Assembly (NCBI RefSeq): GCF_002088945.1 | Contig: NZ_NCSU01000008.1 | Span: 1-64,000 of the forward strand | From: Henriciella pelagia | GTDB lineage: Bacteria; Pseudomonadota; Alphaproteobacteria; Caulobacterales; Hyphomonadaceae | Direction of reading: 5' to 3' | DNA: 64,000 nucleotides | Part shown: piece by piece, positions 34,995-42,776 of the stretch | Layout of the letters: each line of letters opens with the position of its first letter | Numbering within the stretch: position 1 is the first letter of the stretch | Notes under the pieces: generated by a model | Database searches by the model: none | The model's input: the letters and a program-made list of their open reading frames with translations, nothing else | What the model was told of the DNA's origin: nothing | Position numbers and translations under genes: made by a program

Positions 34995-36359
34995 TCAGGC
35001 CGCGTCTTCCTTGCTGCCCTTGCCATCGAAATCGAGTTCGGGTGTGCGGTCTGTTTCTTCGGCGGTCGCCTCGATGCGTTTGGTTTCGCCGATCTGTTTG
35101 TCCGGCGGGGCGATGGAGAGTTCCTCAAAGCGGCGCATGGTGGGCAGGACGCGCTTGTCGAAGGAGCTGTTGACCGAGTTGTAATGGCCGACGGCGCTGT
35201 TCAGTGCCTTGCCGAGACGTTCCATATGTTCGGACATGGTGGCCATGCGGCGATAGAGTTCTTCGCCGAGCTTGGCGGCCTCGCGAGCATTCTCGGCCAT
35301 TTTTTCCTGACGCCAGACATAGGAGACCGTCTTGGCAAGGCCGATCAGGGTGGACGGCGTGGTGACGATCACATTCCGCGAATAGGCGCGCTCCAAGAGG
35401 TTGGGCGCGTGTTCGAGGGCAGCCGCGAAGAAGTTCTCGCCCGGAATGAACATGGCGACGAAATCGACGCGCTCATCCAAGTTCGACTGGTAGGATTTTG
35501 ACGCCAGCGTATCGACATGGCGTTGGACGCTGGTCGCGTGGGCTTTCAGATGCACGGCGCGCTGCTGCGGATCACCTGAATTGGCGGCGTTCATATAGGC
35601 GTCGAGCGAGACCTTGGAGTCGATCACGATCTGGCGCCCGCCGGGCAGATGGATGACGGCGTCCGGGCGCTGGCGGCCATCCTCGGTCTGGTCGAAGACC
35701 TGCTCATTGAAGTCGCAATGGCCTGAAAGTCCGGCCTGCTCCATGACATTGCGGAGCGTCATCTCGCCCCAGCGGCCGCCGCCTTTCGGCGCGGTGAGGG
35801 CGTTGACGAGCTTGCCGGTCTCGGCCGTGTTGCGCACGAGGCTCTCGCCAATCGCCTTTACCTGTTCCTGGATCGCGGACTTGTCCTCGGCGCGGACTTT
35901 TTCAATGTCGGCGACGCGTTTCTTGAACTCGTCGAAATTCTCGCCGATCGGTTTCATAAGCTCTTTCAGTTCGCCCTGCGCGCCTTCGCGGTGCTTCTTG
36001 AAGGTCTCGTCAGCGCGGTCGATGAAGTCTTTCTGGGCCTGTCGCAGCACGCCCTGCGCAAGATCGGCAAAGCGCTTCTCGTCCTCTTCGGCGCGGGCCT
36101 TTGCGGCGGCCAGGGCTTCGCGCGCCTCCTGTGAGACGAGCATCTGCGTCTTCAGTTCCTGGGTCAGGCGCTCGCGCTCTTCCCTCAGCTCGTCGCGCTG
36201 GCTCTCGGCATGGGCAAGGTCGCGCTCGAGTTCGCCAGACCTGTTGCGCACTTCGCCGCGCATCCAGATGAGCACACCAGCAAGAGCGGCAGAGGCCACG
36301 AACAGGATGACGTGGATGAGGTCGAGGCCTGTCTGGCCGATGGTGACGATGGGATCCAT
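34995..36359 (-). CDS. rmuC: DNA recombination protein RmuC homologue
   Basis: A 454-residue protein: an N-terminal membrane anchor (VILFVASAALAGVLIWM), a long coiled coil (about 35-120), and the RmuC domain with GRWGEMTLRNVMEQAGL, VIHLPGGRQIVIDSKVSLDAY and MFIPGENFF (endonuclease-like strands with DSK). RmuC limits inversion at short repeats. The ATG at 36359 gives the membrane segment close to the start; the open frame upstream to 36461 is not used. Gene order rmuC-def is frequent in relatives. Confidence 0.93.
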   Translation of the reverse strand: MDPIVTIGQTGLDLIHVILFVASAALAGVLIWMRGEVRNRSGELERDLAHAESQRDELREERERLTQELKTQMLVSQEAREALAAAKARAEEDEKRFADLAQGVLRQAQKDFIDRADETFKKHREGAQGELKELMKPIGENFDEFKKRVADIEKVRAEDKSAIQEQVKAIGESLVRNTAETGKLVNALTAPKGGGRWGEMTLRNVMEQAGLSGHCDFNEQVFDQTEDGRQRPDAVIHLPGGRQIVIDSKVSLDAYMNAANSGDPQQRAVHLKAHATSVQRHVDTLASKSYQSNLDERVDFVAMFIPGENFFAAALEHAPNLLERAYSRNVIVTTPSTLIGLAKTVSYVWRQEKMAENAREAAKLGEELYRRMATMSEHMERLGKALNSAVGHYNSVNSSFDKRVLPTMRRFEELSIAPPDKQIGETKRIEATAEETDRTPELDFDGKGSKEDAA

Positions 36360-36439
36360 GAGGCAACTCCTAAACCGATTCGGGCCTTGACTCGGCGGCG
36401 TGATTGGCGCGAACATACAAGGAACAAAGGGGTGAGGCA

Positions 36440-37042
36440 ATGAGTGCAGAGCTACGGGCATCGCTGCAAGCTATCGCGCGTCGCCATGTGCGCAGCGCCG
36501 ACGAGGCTGATGATGTGGTGCAGCAGGCGCTGCTTGCGGCGATCGAGGCGGGGCGGACGGACTTTTCCTCAGGACAGGGGCGGGCCTGGCTGATCGGTAC
36601 GGTGCGCAACAAGGCGCGGATGCTGGCGCGGGGCGTGGTGCGGCAGCGGGCGCGCGAAGAGGCCTGGGCGGAGGTTGCTGCCGCCGTGCATCGCGAGGGC
36701 GCGGACAGGCCGGACCTTGCACGCCTGCCGCCATCGCTCCGGCTGACGGCGCTGCTGGCGCTGAATGGTGCGACGCGCAGCGAGATTGGCTGGCTGCTTG
36801 GCCTGTCGGATGCAGCCCTGCGCCAGCGCGTGTCGCAGTTGAAGCGCGCCATCGAGGCCGGGCCGGTGCCGGACATGGCCCTGCAGGGGGCGCTGCCCTT
36901 TGGGGCAATGCGCCGCCAGATGGTTGAACGGCTGAAGAAACGCGGCGGGTTTCTCGCCAGCCATGATCCGGACGGACATTTTTTTGTGCTGGCTCGCTCA
37001 CAACACAGCGGCTCGCGGCAACAGGCAGGTGAGCACTTATAG
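36440..37042 (+). CDS. Sigma70 family (ECF-like) RNA polymerase sigma factor
   Basis: A 200-residue protein with a region 2-like part (ASLQAIARRHVRSADEADDVVQQALLAAIEAG; AWLIGTVRNKARM) and a region 4-like part (PPSLRLTALLALNGATRSEIGWLLGLSDAALRQRVSQLK). No anti-sigma gene is adjacent. The C-terminal 40 residues extend beyond sigma region 4. It is divergent from rmuC with an 80-bp gap and precedes a VOC protein gene by 13 bases. The ATG at 36440 has GGTGAGG upstream. Confidence 0.82.
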   Translation: MSAELRASLQAIARRHVRSADEADDVVQQALLAAIEAGRTDFSSGQGRAWLIGTVRNKARMLARGVVRQRAREEAWAEVAAAVHREGADRPDLARLPPSLRLTALLALNGATRSEIGWLLGLSDAALRQRVSQLKRAIEAGPVPDMALQGALPFGAMRRQMVERLKKRGGFLASHDPDGHFFVLARSQHSGSRQQAGEHL

Positions 37043-37055
37043 AGGAGACCAGATC

Positions 37056-37448
37056 ATGCTCACGAAAACCGCAATTGGCGCCATTGTCTTCTACGTCGCC
37101 GACATTGACCGCACCGAAGCCTTCTACAGGGAGACACTCGGCCTCGACTTGCAGCGCATGGAAGGCGATGCGGGGGAGTTTGACGGCGCCGACTGGCTGA
37201 TGGCCGATGTCGGCAACGGCATGAGCCTCATCTTCTTCCAGATGGACGGTAAAAGGGGCGACAGCCCGGTGGTCGTGTTCAACCTGGAAGAGGGCGGGAT
37301 AGACGGGCTCGTCGAGGGGCTGGTGAACAAGGGGGTGACGATTGTCACCCCGGTCTCGCACGCGCCCGATGGCGGCTGGACGGCAGATTTCGCCGATCCG
37401 GACGGGCATACGCTGTCAGTGTATCAGACGGCGGAGGTGCCGAGGTGA
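37056..37448 (+). CDS. VOC/glyoxalase family protein
   Basis: A 130-residue glyoxalase-fold protein (IGAIVFYVADIDRTEAFYRETLGL, then FADPDGHTLSVYQ). Metal-binding His/Glu at the classical positions are only partly present. It may be a metal-dependent dioxygenase/isomerase or a binding protein. An AGAGGAGACC box precedes the ATG at 37056. It follows the sigma factor gene and ends before a terminator-like hairpin. Confidence 0.85.
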   Translation: MLTKTAIGAIVFYVADIDRTEAFYRETLGLDLQRMEGDAGEFDGADWLMADVGNGMSLIFFQMDGKRGDSPVVVFNLEEGGIDGLVEGLVNKGVTIVTPVSHAPDGGWTADFADPDGHTLSVYQTAEVPR

Positions 37449-37470
37449 TGGGCTGATGGTTTCATGAGCC

Positions 37471-37549
37471 TCATGGTGAGCGAAGTCGAACCACGAGGCG
37501 GGAAGCACACAGCGCGCCCTCGTCCTTCGACTTCGCTCAGGATGAGGGC
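37471..37549. repeat. Two dispersed TTCGACTTCGCTCA elements in tandem
   Basis: First an inverted copy (TGGTGAGCGAAGTCGAACCA), then the direct copy TCCTTCGACTTCGCTCAGGA with GCCCTC/GAGGGC arms. Confidence 0.65.
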
Positions 37550-37554
37550 TTTTT
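37516..37554 (+). terminator. Terminator-like hairpin after the VOC gene
   Basis: GCCCTCGTCC pairs with GGATGAGGGC (one mismatch), followed directly by five T. It coincides with a dispersed repeat element, suggesting that these elements double as terminators. Confidence 0.65.
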
Positions 37555-37560
37555 AGGTGT

Positions 37561-38052
37561 TCAGAAAACCCCCATGGCCAGCCCGGCGGCCATGGCTGCG
37601 CCGAGCTCGCGGCATTTTTCGAGATCGGCTTCGCCGATCGTCTTGTTGGCGAGGATGTCTTCCTTCGTCTGGGCATGGGTGCAGATTATGAAAGGCTCCT
37701 GCACCATTTTCAGCCGCCAGCCGGTTGCGACGCGGGCGGTCTGTTTGAGGGCGTTTTCGCCGTCGGAGCCTGCGCAGATCATCTGCGCATAGGGTCGGCC
37801 CTCGATCTTGCCGAGGACAGGATAGTAGGAGCGGTCAAAGAATTCCTTCATGCCGCCAGCAATCGCGGCGAGGTTTTCCGGCGCGCAGAAGATGTAGCCA
37901 TCGGCAGTGAGGAGATCGTCCGGGCCAGCGTCGGTGGCGCGTTTGAGGATGGTTTCGCAGGCCTCTTCAGCGCGGGCGGCGTCTGCGGCGGCCTTGGCCA
38001 TCTGTTCAGACCCGCCGGTGCGGGAGAAGTAGACGATGAGGAGTTTGGGCAT
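37561..38052 (-). CDS. Flavodoxin-like NAD(P)H oxidoreductase
   Basis: A 163-residue flavodoxin-fold protein: LLIVYFSRTGGSEQMAKAAAD is the FMN phosphate loop, with DGYIFCAPENLAAIAGGMKEFFDRSYYP around the isoalloxazine. Likely an FMN-dependent reductase. The ATG at 38052 fits the family; the few residues upstream to 38070 are ignored. Confidence 0.88.
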   Translation of the reverse strand: MPKLLIVYFSRTGGSEQMAKAAADAARAEEACETILKRATDAGPDDLLTADGYIFCAPENLAAIAGGMKEFFDRSYYPVLGKIEGRPYAQMICAGSDGENALKQTARVATGWRLKMVQEPFIICTHAQTKEDILANKTIGEADLEKCRELGAAMAAGLAMGVF

Positions 38053-38101
38053 GTGGCTGATCCTATCCAATCTCGCCCCTGTTCCAAGACAGACGATGAT
38101 G

Positions 38102-38220
38102 GCGTCACTCTCGATGAGCCAGCAGGCTCATCTGAGAGCCCAGCTCCCGCCATCTCCGTGTGCGCCTTCCTCGGTATTTGGAGATAGGCCCTCAGACCGC
38201 TTCGCGGTCGAGGGTGACGC
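38102..38220. repeat. REPIN-like paired hairpin, locus A
   Basis: Unit 1: GCGTCACTCTCGATGAGC, loop, GCTCATCTGAGAGCCCAG. Unit 2, inverted: GGAGATAGGCCCTCAGACCGC, loop, GCGGTCGAGGGTGACGC (quoted here in parts). Each unit forms an outer stem (CTCTC/GAGAG or CCTC/GAGG), a one-base bulge and an inner stem (GATGAGC/GCTCATC or GACCGC/GCGGTC). Located between the flavodoxin and ychF genes. Confidence 0.8.
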
Positions 38221-38236
38221 ACACACTGAAGCGGCG

Positions 38237-39334
38237 TTACACGTTGAAGCGGAAATGCAGGACGTCGCCTTCCTTGACGATGTAGTCCTTGCCTTCCTGG
38301 CGCATCTTGCCGGCTTCTTTCGCGCCGGCTTCGCCCTTGTGGGCGATGAAATCCTCATAGGCGATGGTTTCAGCGCGGATGAAGCCTTTTTCGAAGTCGC
38401 CGTGGATGACGCCGGCGGCCTGCGGGGCGGTCCAGCCCTGACGGATCGTCCAGGCGCGGGCCTCTTTGGGGCCAACCGTGAAATAGGTCTGCAGGCCGAG
38501 CAGCTTGTAGCCGGAATGGATGAGGCGGTTGAGGCCCGGCTCTTCGAGGCCCTGCATCTCCAGGAATTCGGCGCGCTCTGCCGGGTCGAGCACGGCCATT
38601 TCGGCCTCGATCTGGGCGGAGATAACAACAGCTTCTGCGCCTTCCTTTGCGGCGCGTTCCATCACCATCTCGGAATATTTATTGCCGGTGGCCGCGCTGT
38701 CCTCATCGACATTGGCGACAAGCAGGACGGGCTTGGAGGTCAGCAGCTGCAGCATGCGCCAGGCCTTGCGGTCTTCCTTCGGCACGTCGGCGTAGCGGGC
38801 CGGGCGGCCTTCATTGAGTTCGGCGAGGGCAAGGTCGAGCAGGGCGAGCGTCTCTTTTGCTTCCTTCTCGCCGGATTTGGCTTTCTTCTCGACGCCGGCG
38901 CGGCGCTTTTCGAGGCTTTCCATGTCGGCGATCATCAGCTCTGTCTCGACGATGTCGAGGTCGGCAATCGGGTCGACGCGGCCGGCGACGTGGGTGATGT
39001 CGTCATCCTCGAAACAGCGCAGGACATAGATGATGGCGTCGGTTTCGCGGATGTTTGCGAGGAACTGGTTGCCGAGGCCTTCGCCTTTGGAGGCACCTTC
39101 GACGAGGCCGGCAATGTCGACGAAATTCATGCGGGCCGGGATGATCTCCTTCGAACCTGCGATCTCGGCCAGCTTCTCTAGGCGTGGTTCAGGCACGGCG
39201 ACTTCGCCGACATTCGGCTCAATCGTGCAGAACGGATAGTTCGCGGCCTGAGCAGCGGCGGTCTGGGTCAGGGCGTTGAACAGGGTGGACTTGCCCACAT
39301 TTGGCAGACCGACAATACCGCACTTGAACCCCAT
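38237..39334 (-). CDS. ychF: Redox-regulated ATPase/GTPase YchF
   Basis: A 365-residue OBG-type P-loop protein. G1 is [12 protein letters not shown], then a coiled-coil insertion and the TGS domain at the C-terminus ([37 protein letters not shown]). YchF binds ribosomes and prefers ATP. Typical neighbour of pth and rplY in this order; a TIR-like gene separates it from pth here. Confidence 0.97.
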   Translation of the reverse strand: MGFKCGIVGLPNVGKSTLFNALTQTAAAQAANYPFCTIEPNVGEVAVPEPRLEKLAEIAGSKEIIPARMNFVDIAGLVEGASKGEGLGNQFLANIRETDAIIYVLRCFEDDDITHVAGRVDPIADLDIVETELMIADMESLEKRRAGVEKKAKSGEKEAKETLALLDLALAELNEGRPARYADVPKEDRKAWRMLQLLTSKPVLLVANVDEDSAATGNKYSEMVMERAAKEGAEAVVISAQIEAEMAVLDPAERAEFLEMQGLEEPGLNRLIHSGYKLLGLQTYFTVGPKEARAWTIRQGWTAPQAAGVIHGDFEKGFIRAETIAYEDFIAHKGEAGAKEAGKMRQEGKDYIVKEGDVLHFRFNV

Positions 39335-39484
39335 GGATCGCTCCTTCTTCGCGCTTACTGGCGCGCGGCATAGCGCATTTCGCGCTGGAAGACAGGGTGT
39401 TTTGTCCGCCTGAACTGGTATTTACTGGACATTTGCGGCGCGGAGCTTGCATGAAACCCGCAAAATAGAGTGTGGAGGTGGTTT

Positions 39485-40462
39485 ATGGCCTACGACATCA
39501 TGATTGTCGCGGCGAAACCGGACATGACGAAGGCCGAGCATGTCGCAAAGCGGCTGCGATCCCTGAAATTCAAGGTGCGCCTCGACAAGGCGCGTGAGCA
39601 TACGACGCCGACAGCGCGTGACCTCAATGATGCGAACAAGGCCGGCAAGGTGCTGGTGCTCTGGTCGAAGGCGGCCTGCGACACGACCAGGCCGGACAGC
39701 GACTGGGTGCACGCCATGGCGCATCTGGCGCGCTCGCGGCCAAAGGCGCTGATGCAGGCGGGCCTCGATGCGACGGTGCCGGACGAGCCGTTCGACAAGG
39801 ATGAGCGCGCGAGCCTCACGGGTATTGGCCCGAAGCGCACGCCGAATGGTTTTTTTGACATTCTGTCGGCGCTGGAGACAGCGACGAAGCGCAAGGATCT
39901 CAAGGACTTCCTGCTGCTTGAGCCGCGCGACAAGGCGGGCAAGGATGCGTGGAAGAAGGCGCATCCGAAGGACCCGATCTCGCTTGCCGGAAAGCCAAAG
40001 CCAAAGCCAAAGCCAAAGGCAAAGGCGAAAGCGGCACCGAAGAAGGCGGCTGCTCCGGCCCCGGCTGCGCCTGTTGCGGCGAAAGCTGCAGCTGCGACAA
40101 AGCCTGTGGCACCGAAGGCACCCGCTGCACCGCCGCCAAGGACGCCCGCCCCAAGGGCGCCTGCGCCATCAGCCATGCCGTATCGGGCACCGAAGATAAG
40201 CGGCATTGTCGATGAGGAGCCGGCCATTGGCTGGCACATTCTTGGCCCTATCCTTGGCGGTGTGGCGCTGATGATGCTGCTCGCCTGGGTGTTCCGCTCC
40301 GAACAGGTCGCGACGCCGGGCATGCCAGCAATCGGCAATGCCCAGCTCGCGCCGGTCTTCTCCGAGACCTGCCCGGCAGGACAGATCCCGCGCTCACTGC
40401 TCAATACGCGCACGCTTCGCCCTGGGCCGATTGTGGATGATACGTCGGAGGATGGGGAGTAG
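39485..40462 (+). CDS. TIR-like domain protein with C-terminal membrane anchor
   Basis: A 325-residue protein. Residues 3-90 resemble a TIR fold: YDIMIVAAKPDMTKAEHVAK, KVRLDKA, and GKVLVLWSKAAC. At the position where catalytic TIR NADases have Glu after Trp-Val, this protein has DWVHAMAH, so it is probably not an NAD hydrolase. A long Lys/Pro/Ala linker (KPKPKPKPKAKAKA, about 170-235) leads to one membrane segment (248-270) and a periplasmic tail with one Cys. It lies between ychF and pth, unusual company, and was likely inserted into a conserved block. Start ATG follows GGAGGTGG. Confidence 0.7.
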   Translation: MAYDIMIVAAKPDMTKAEHVAKRLRSLKFKVRLDKAREHTTPTARDLNDANKAGKVLVLWSKAACDTTRPDSDWVHAMAHLARSRPKALMQAGLDATVPDEPFDKDERASLTGIGPKRTPNGFFDILSALETATKRKDLKDFLLLEPRDKAGKDAWKKAHPKDPISLAGKPKPKPKPKAKAKAAPKKAAAPAPAAPVAAKAAAATKPVAPKAPAAPPPRTPAPRAPAPSAMPYRAPKISGIVDEEPAIGWHILGPILGGVALMMLLAWVFRSEQVATPGMPAIGNAQLAPVFSETCPAGQIPRSLLNTRTLRPGPIVDDTSEDGE

Positions 40463-40473
40463 CCTTACCCGCG

Positions 40474-40592
40474 GCGTCTCCCTCGACCGCGAAAGCGGTC
40501 TGAGGGTCCATCACCCGTCCGTTCAGCGCGAGCCTATCGCGATGGCAGGAGATGGGCGCTCAGATGAGCGTGCCGCTCATCGAGCGTGACGC
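40474..40592. repeat. REPIN-like paired hairpin, locus B
   Basis: Unit 1: CCCTC-GACCGC, loop GAAA, GCGGTC-T-GAGGG. Unit 2 inverted: CGCTC-A-GATGAGC, loop, GCTCATC-GAGCG. GCGTC at the left end and GACGC at the right end close the whole element. In the 287-bp gap between the convergent TIR and pth genes. Confidence 0.8.
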
Positions 40593-40656
40593 GCCTTGTA
40601 AAGGCGTTTTGAACCAATGAAAAAAGGTCAGGCTCCCGTCGACCGCTTCGCGGCCA

Positions 40657-40678
40657 CTTCCCCCGTGAACGGGGGAAG
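40657..40678. repeat. Perfect palindromic hairpin before pth stop
   Basis: CTTCCCCCGT and ACGGGGGAAG separated by two bases, a perfect 10-bp stem. No T run on either side. Possibly part of a further dispersed palindrome family. Confidence 0.6.
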
Positions 40679-40749
40679 ATGGAACCTGGCGCAAGCGTCG
40701 TGATTTCCTCTCCCGCGGGGGAGGTGCCGGCGGGCTGAGCGGGCAGTTC

Positions 40750-41364
40750 TTACTCGCCGCGCGCCTGTTTCGGGTCGGATTTCGGGGCAGGGGCGAGGCG
40801 GAGGACTTCGGTCTGGTAGCGCTCGTCGCCTTCCTGGAGCAGGAGCGGCAGGGCGCGCGAGGCCGCGTCCAGAAGGGCTTCGACCCAGTCTTTCTCGGCT
40901 TTCGCAAAATCGGACAGCACATAGGGCATGACCATCGACTTGTCGCCGGGGTGGCCGACGCCGAGACGGATACGGCGCACATCCGCGCCGAGATGCGCGA
41001 TCATGGAGCGGATACCATTATTGCCGGAATGTCCGCCGCCACGCTTTACGCGCACACGGCCGGGTGCGAGGTCGATCTCGTCATGGAAGACGGTTACGTC
41101 ATTTGCCGTGAGCTTGTAGAAGCGTGCGGCCTCGCCAGCCGAGCGTCCGCTCTCATTGTAGAAGGTCTGGGGCTTTAGCAGCAGGACTTTCTGGGGGCCG
41201 TTGCTCGTGCGGACGGTGCCTTCAGCCGCTTCGCCCTGAAAGCGTTTCTTCCATGGGCCGAAACTGTAGTCAGCCGCGATCCGGTCGAGCACCATGAAGC
41301 CGAGATTGTGCCGGTTGCCGGCATATTTCGGACCGGGATTACCCTGGCCTGCAAGAATGTGCAT
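40750..41364 (-). CDS. pth: Peptidyl-tRNA hydrolase
   Basis: A 204-residue hydrolase: GQGNPGPKYAGNRHNLGFMVLD with the catalytic His, LLLKPQTFYNESG, VFHDEIDLAPGRVRVKRGGGHSGNNGIRS. It releases tRNA from abortive peptidyl-tRNA. Upstream on the same strand is rplY, the classical partner. Confidence 0.97.
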   Translation of the reverse strand: MHILAGQGNPGPKYAGNRHNLGFMVLDRIAADYSFGPWKKRFQGEAAEGTVRTSNGPQKVLLLKPQTFYNESGRSAGEAARFYKLTANDVTVFHDEIDLAPGRVRVKRGGGHSGNNGIRSMIAHLGADVRRIRLGVGHPGDKSMVMPYVLSDFAKAEKDWVEALLDAASRALPLLLQEGDERYQTEVLRLAPAPKSDPKQARGE

Positions 41365-41441
41365 GACAGGCTCCGTGTTTCGCAGCCGATCAGAATCGGG
41401 CGATTGGGGCTGGCCCGAAAGCCAGCCCGTCAGCCAGGATA

Positions 41442-42104
41442 TTAGTCCTCGGATTCTTCGCCACCGTCATCGGACTGGTTGATGGCTTCGACTTCGCCAG
41501 CCTCTGGTGCGTCTTCGTCCGTTTCAGGTGCGGCTTCTGCCATGCGACCGGTGATGGTTGCGATGGTGAAGTCACGGTCGGTAATGGTCGGCTCTGCGCC
41601 ATCCGGCAGCTTGATGTCGGAAATCTTGACGTTGTCACCGATGTCGAGACCGGTGAGGTCTGCGTCGAGCTGTTCTGGAATGCTGTCTGCGCGAACATTG
41701 AGTTCGACAGCGTGACGCACAACGTTGAGTGCACCGCCGCGCTTCAGGCCAGGCGACTTGTCTTCATTGTGGAAGTGGACAGCCACTTCGACGGAGATGA
41801 CCTGGCTCTCATTGACGCGGTAGAGGTCAACGTGCATCGGCATGTCGCTGACAGGATGCATCTGGATGGCCTGCGGGATGACCAGCTGCTTCTTGCCTTC
41901 ATGGACGAGGTGCGCGGTCGAGGTGAGGAAGTGGCCGGTATTGATCGCCTTGATCACTTCGTTGAGCTTCAGGCTGATTGCGACCGGGTCCTGGCCGCCG
42001 CCATAAAGGACGCCTGGCACCTTGCCTTCGCGGCGGGCTTCACGTGCGCCGCCTTTTCCTGTGCGCGCGCGCACTTCCACATTGAAACTGATTTGTTGAG
42101 ACAT
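41442..42104 (-). CDS. rplY: 50S ribosomal protein L25/general stress protein Ctc
   Basis: A 220-residue two-domain L25 (Ctc/TL5 type): the 5S rRNA-binding N-terminal domain starts SFNVEVRARTGKGGAREARR and VPGVLYGG, and the second beta domain has SVEVAVHFHNEDKSPGLKRGG. An acidic tail (about 190-220) ends ESED. The ATG at 42104 is preferred; the longer frame is not family-like. Followed by pth. Confidence 0.96.
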   Translation of the reverse strand: MSQQISFNVEVRARTGKGGAREARREGKVPGVLYGGGQDPVAISLKLNEVIKAINTGHFLTSTAHLVHEGKKQLVIPQAIQMHPVSDMPMHVDLYRVNESQVISVEVAVHFHNEDKSPGLKRGGALNVVRHAVELNVRADSIPEQLDADLTGLDIGDNVKISDIKLPDGAEPTITDRDFTIATITGRMAEAAPETDEDAPEAGEVEAINQSDDGGEESED

Positions 42105-42313
42105 TGTCTTTTCCTTTCGCCCTGAAGTCCGCCTGCGAGCTTTCTCGCCGGTGACAGCCTGACAGGAGCGGCCTTGCGCCGTCCTTTCGAAGCGGTGGGC
42201 AATACAGGAAACATGCCGCGCGCGCAACCGTGCCGGATCAGCCCGTGCTGCCCGGCGAATGGGCCCTTGTCCACTGGCGTCTTCCCGCGGGGCAGGATGA
42301 ACTCGAATTTAGG

Positions 42314-42354
42314 TTGACAAAAGTTCGCTACAGCTGTCACATACTACACATGTA
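42314..42354 (+). promoter_or_regulatory. BlaI-type operator and promoter
   Basis: Two BlaI/MecI-like boxes: TACAGCTGTC (42329-42338) and TACACATGTA (42345-42354), matching TACA-n2-TGTA. A -35 like TTGACA lies at 42314-42319 just upstream. They precede the blaI-like gene at 42379, so autoregulation is expected. Confidence 0.7.
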
Positions 42355-42378
42355 ACGCTTTGAAGGGTCAGAAAAAGC

Positions 42379-42774
42379 ATGTCCAAACCAAACGGGTCAG
42401 AACTCGTCATTCTCAAATATCTGTGGTCAGCCGGTCGGCGCACCGCGCGGGAAATCCATGAAGCCATCGGACCGGAGCAGAACTGGCAACTCTCGACAAC
42501 GCGCACCGTCATCAATCGCATGGAAAGCAAGGGCTGGGTCAAGCGGGACGGGGAGTCCGCAGATTCAGCGGCCTTTTATGTCGCCGTGCTGGACCGCGTT
42601 GAGACGCTGGGCGGGCTGGTCCGGCAGCTGACGCGCCAGGTCCTCGACCTGAAAGGCCCGCTTCCGGCGGCGCTGTTTGCTGACAGTCCGCACCTGTCGG
42701 AGGCCGAGCTTGATGAGCTCGATGCCATCATCAATGCGGCTGAAGACGCTGAGCGTGCGAAGAAGGGGAGATAG
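42379..42774 (+). CDS. BlaI/MecI-type transcriptional repressor
   Basis: A 131-residue winged-helix repressor: ELVILKYLWSAGRRTAREIHEAI, then LSTTRTVINRMESKGWVKRDGE and a C-terminal dimerisation helix ending near SEAELDELDAIINAAED. In BlaI the linker is cut by BlaR1, which releases the operator. The next gene encodes the BlaR1-like protease. TACA-n2-TGTA boxes lie upstream. The beta-lactam signal is not established here. Confidence 0.9.
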   Translation: MSKPNGSELVILKYLWSAGRRTAREIHEAIGPEQNWQLSTTRTVINRMESKGWVKRDGESADSAAFYVAVLDRVETLGGLVRQLTRQVLDLKGPLPAALFADSPHLSEAELDELDAIINAAEDAERAKKGR

Positions 42775-42776
42775 AC

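Noticed and set aside
39991-40030. Tandem hexamer repeat as an insertion or variable locus
   Set aside because: It encodes the Lys-Pro linker of the TIR-like protein and is a common low-complexity linker; length variation is only a possibility.
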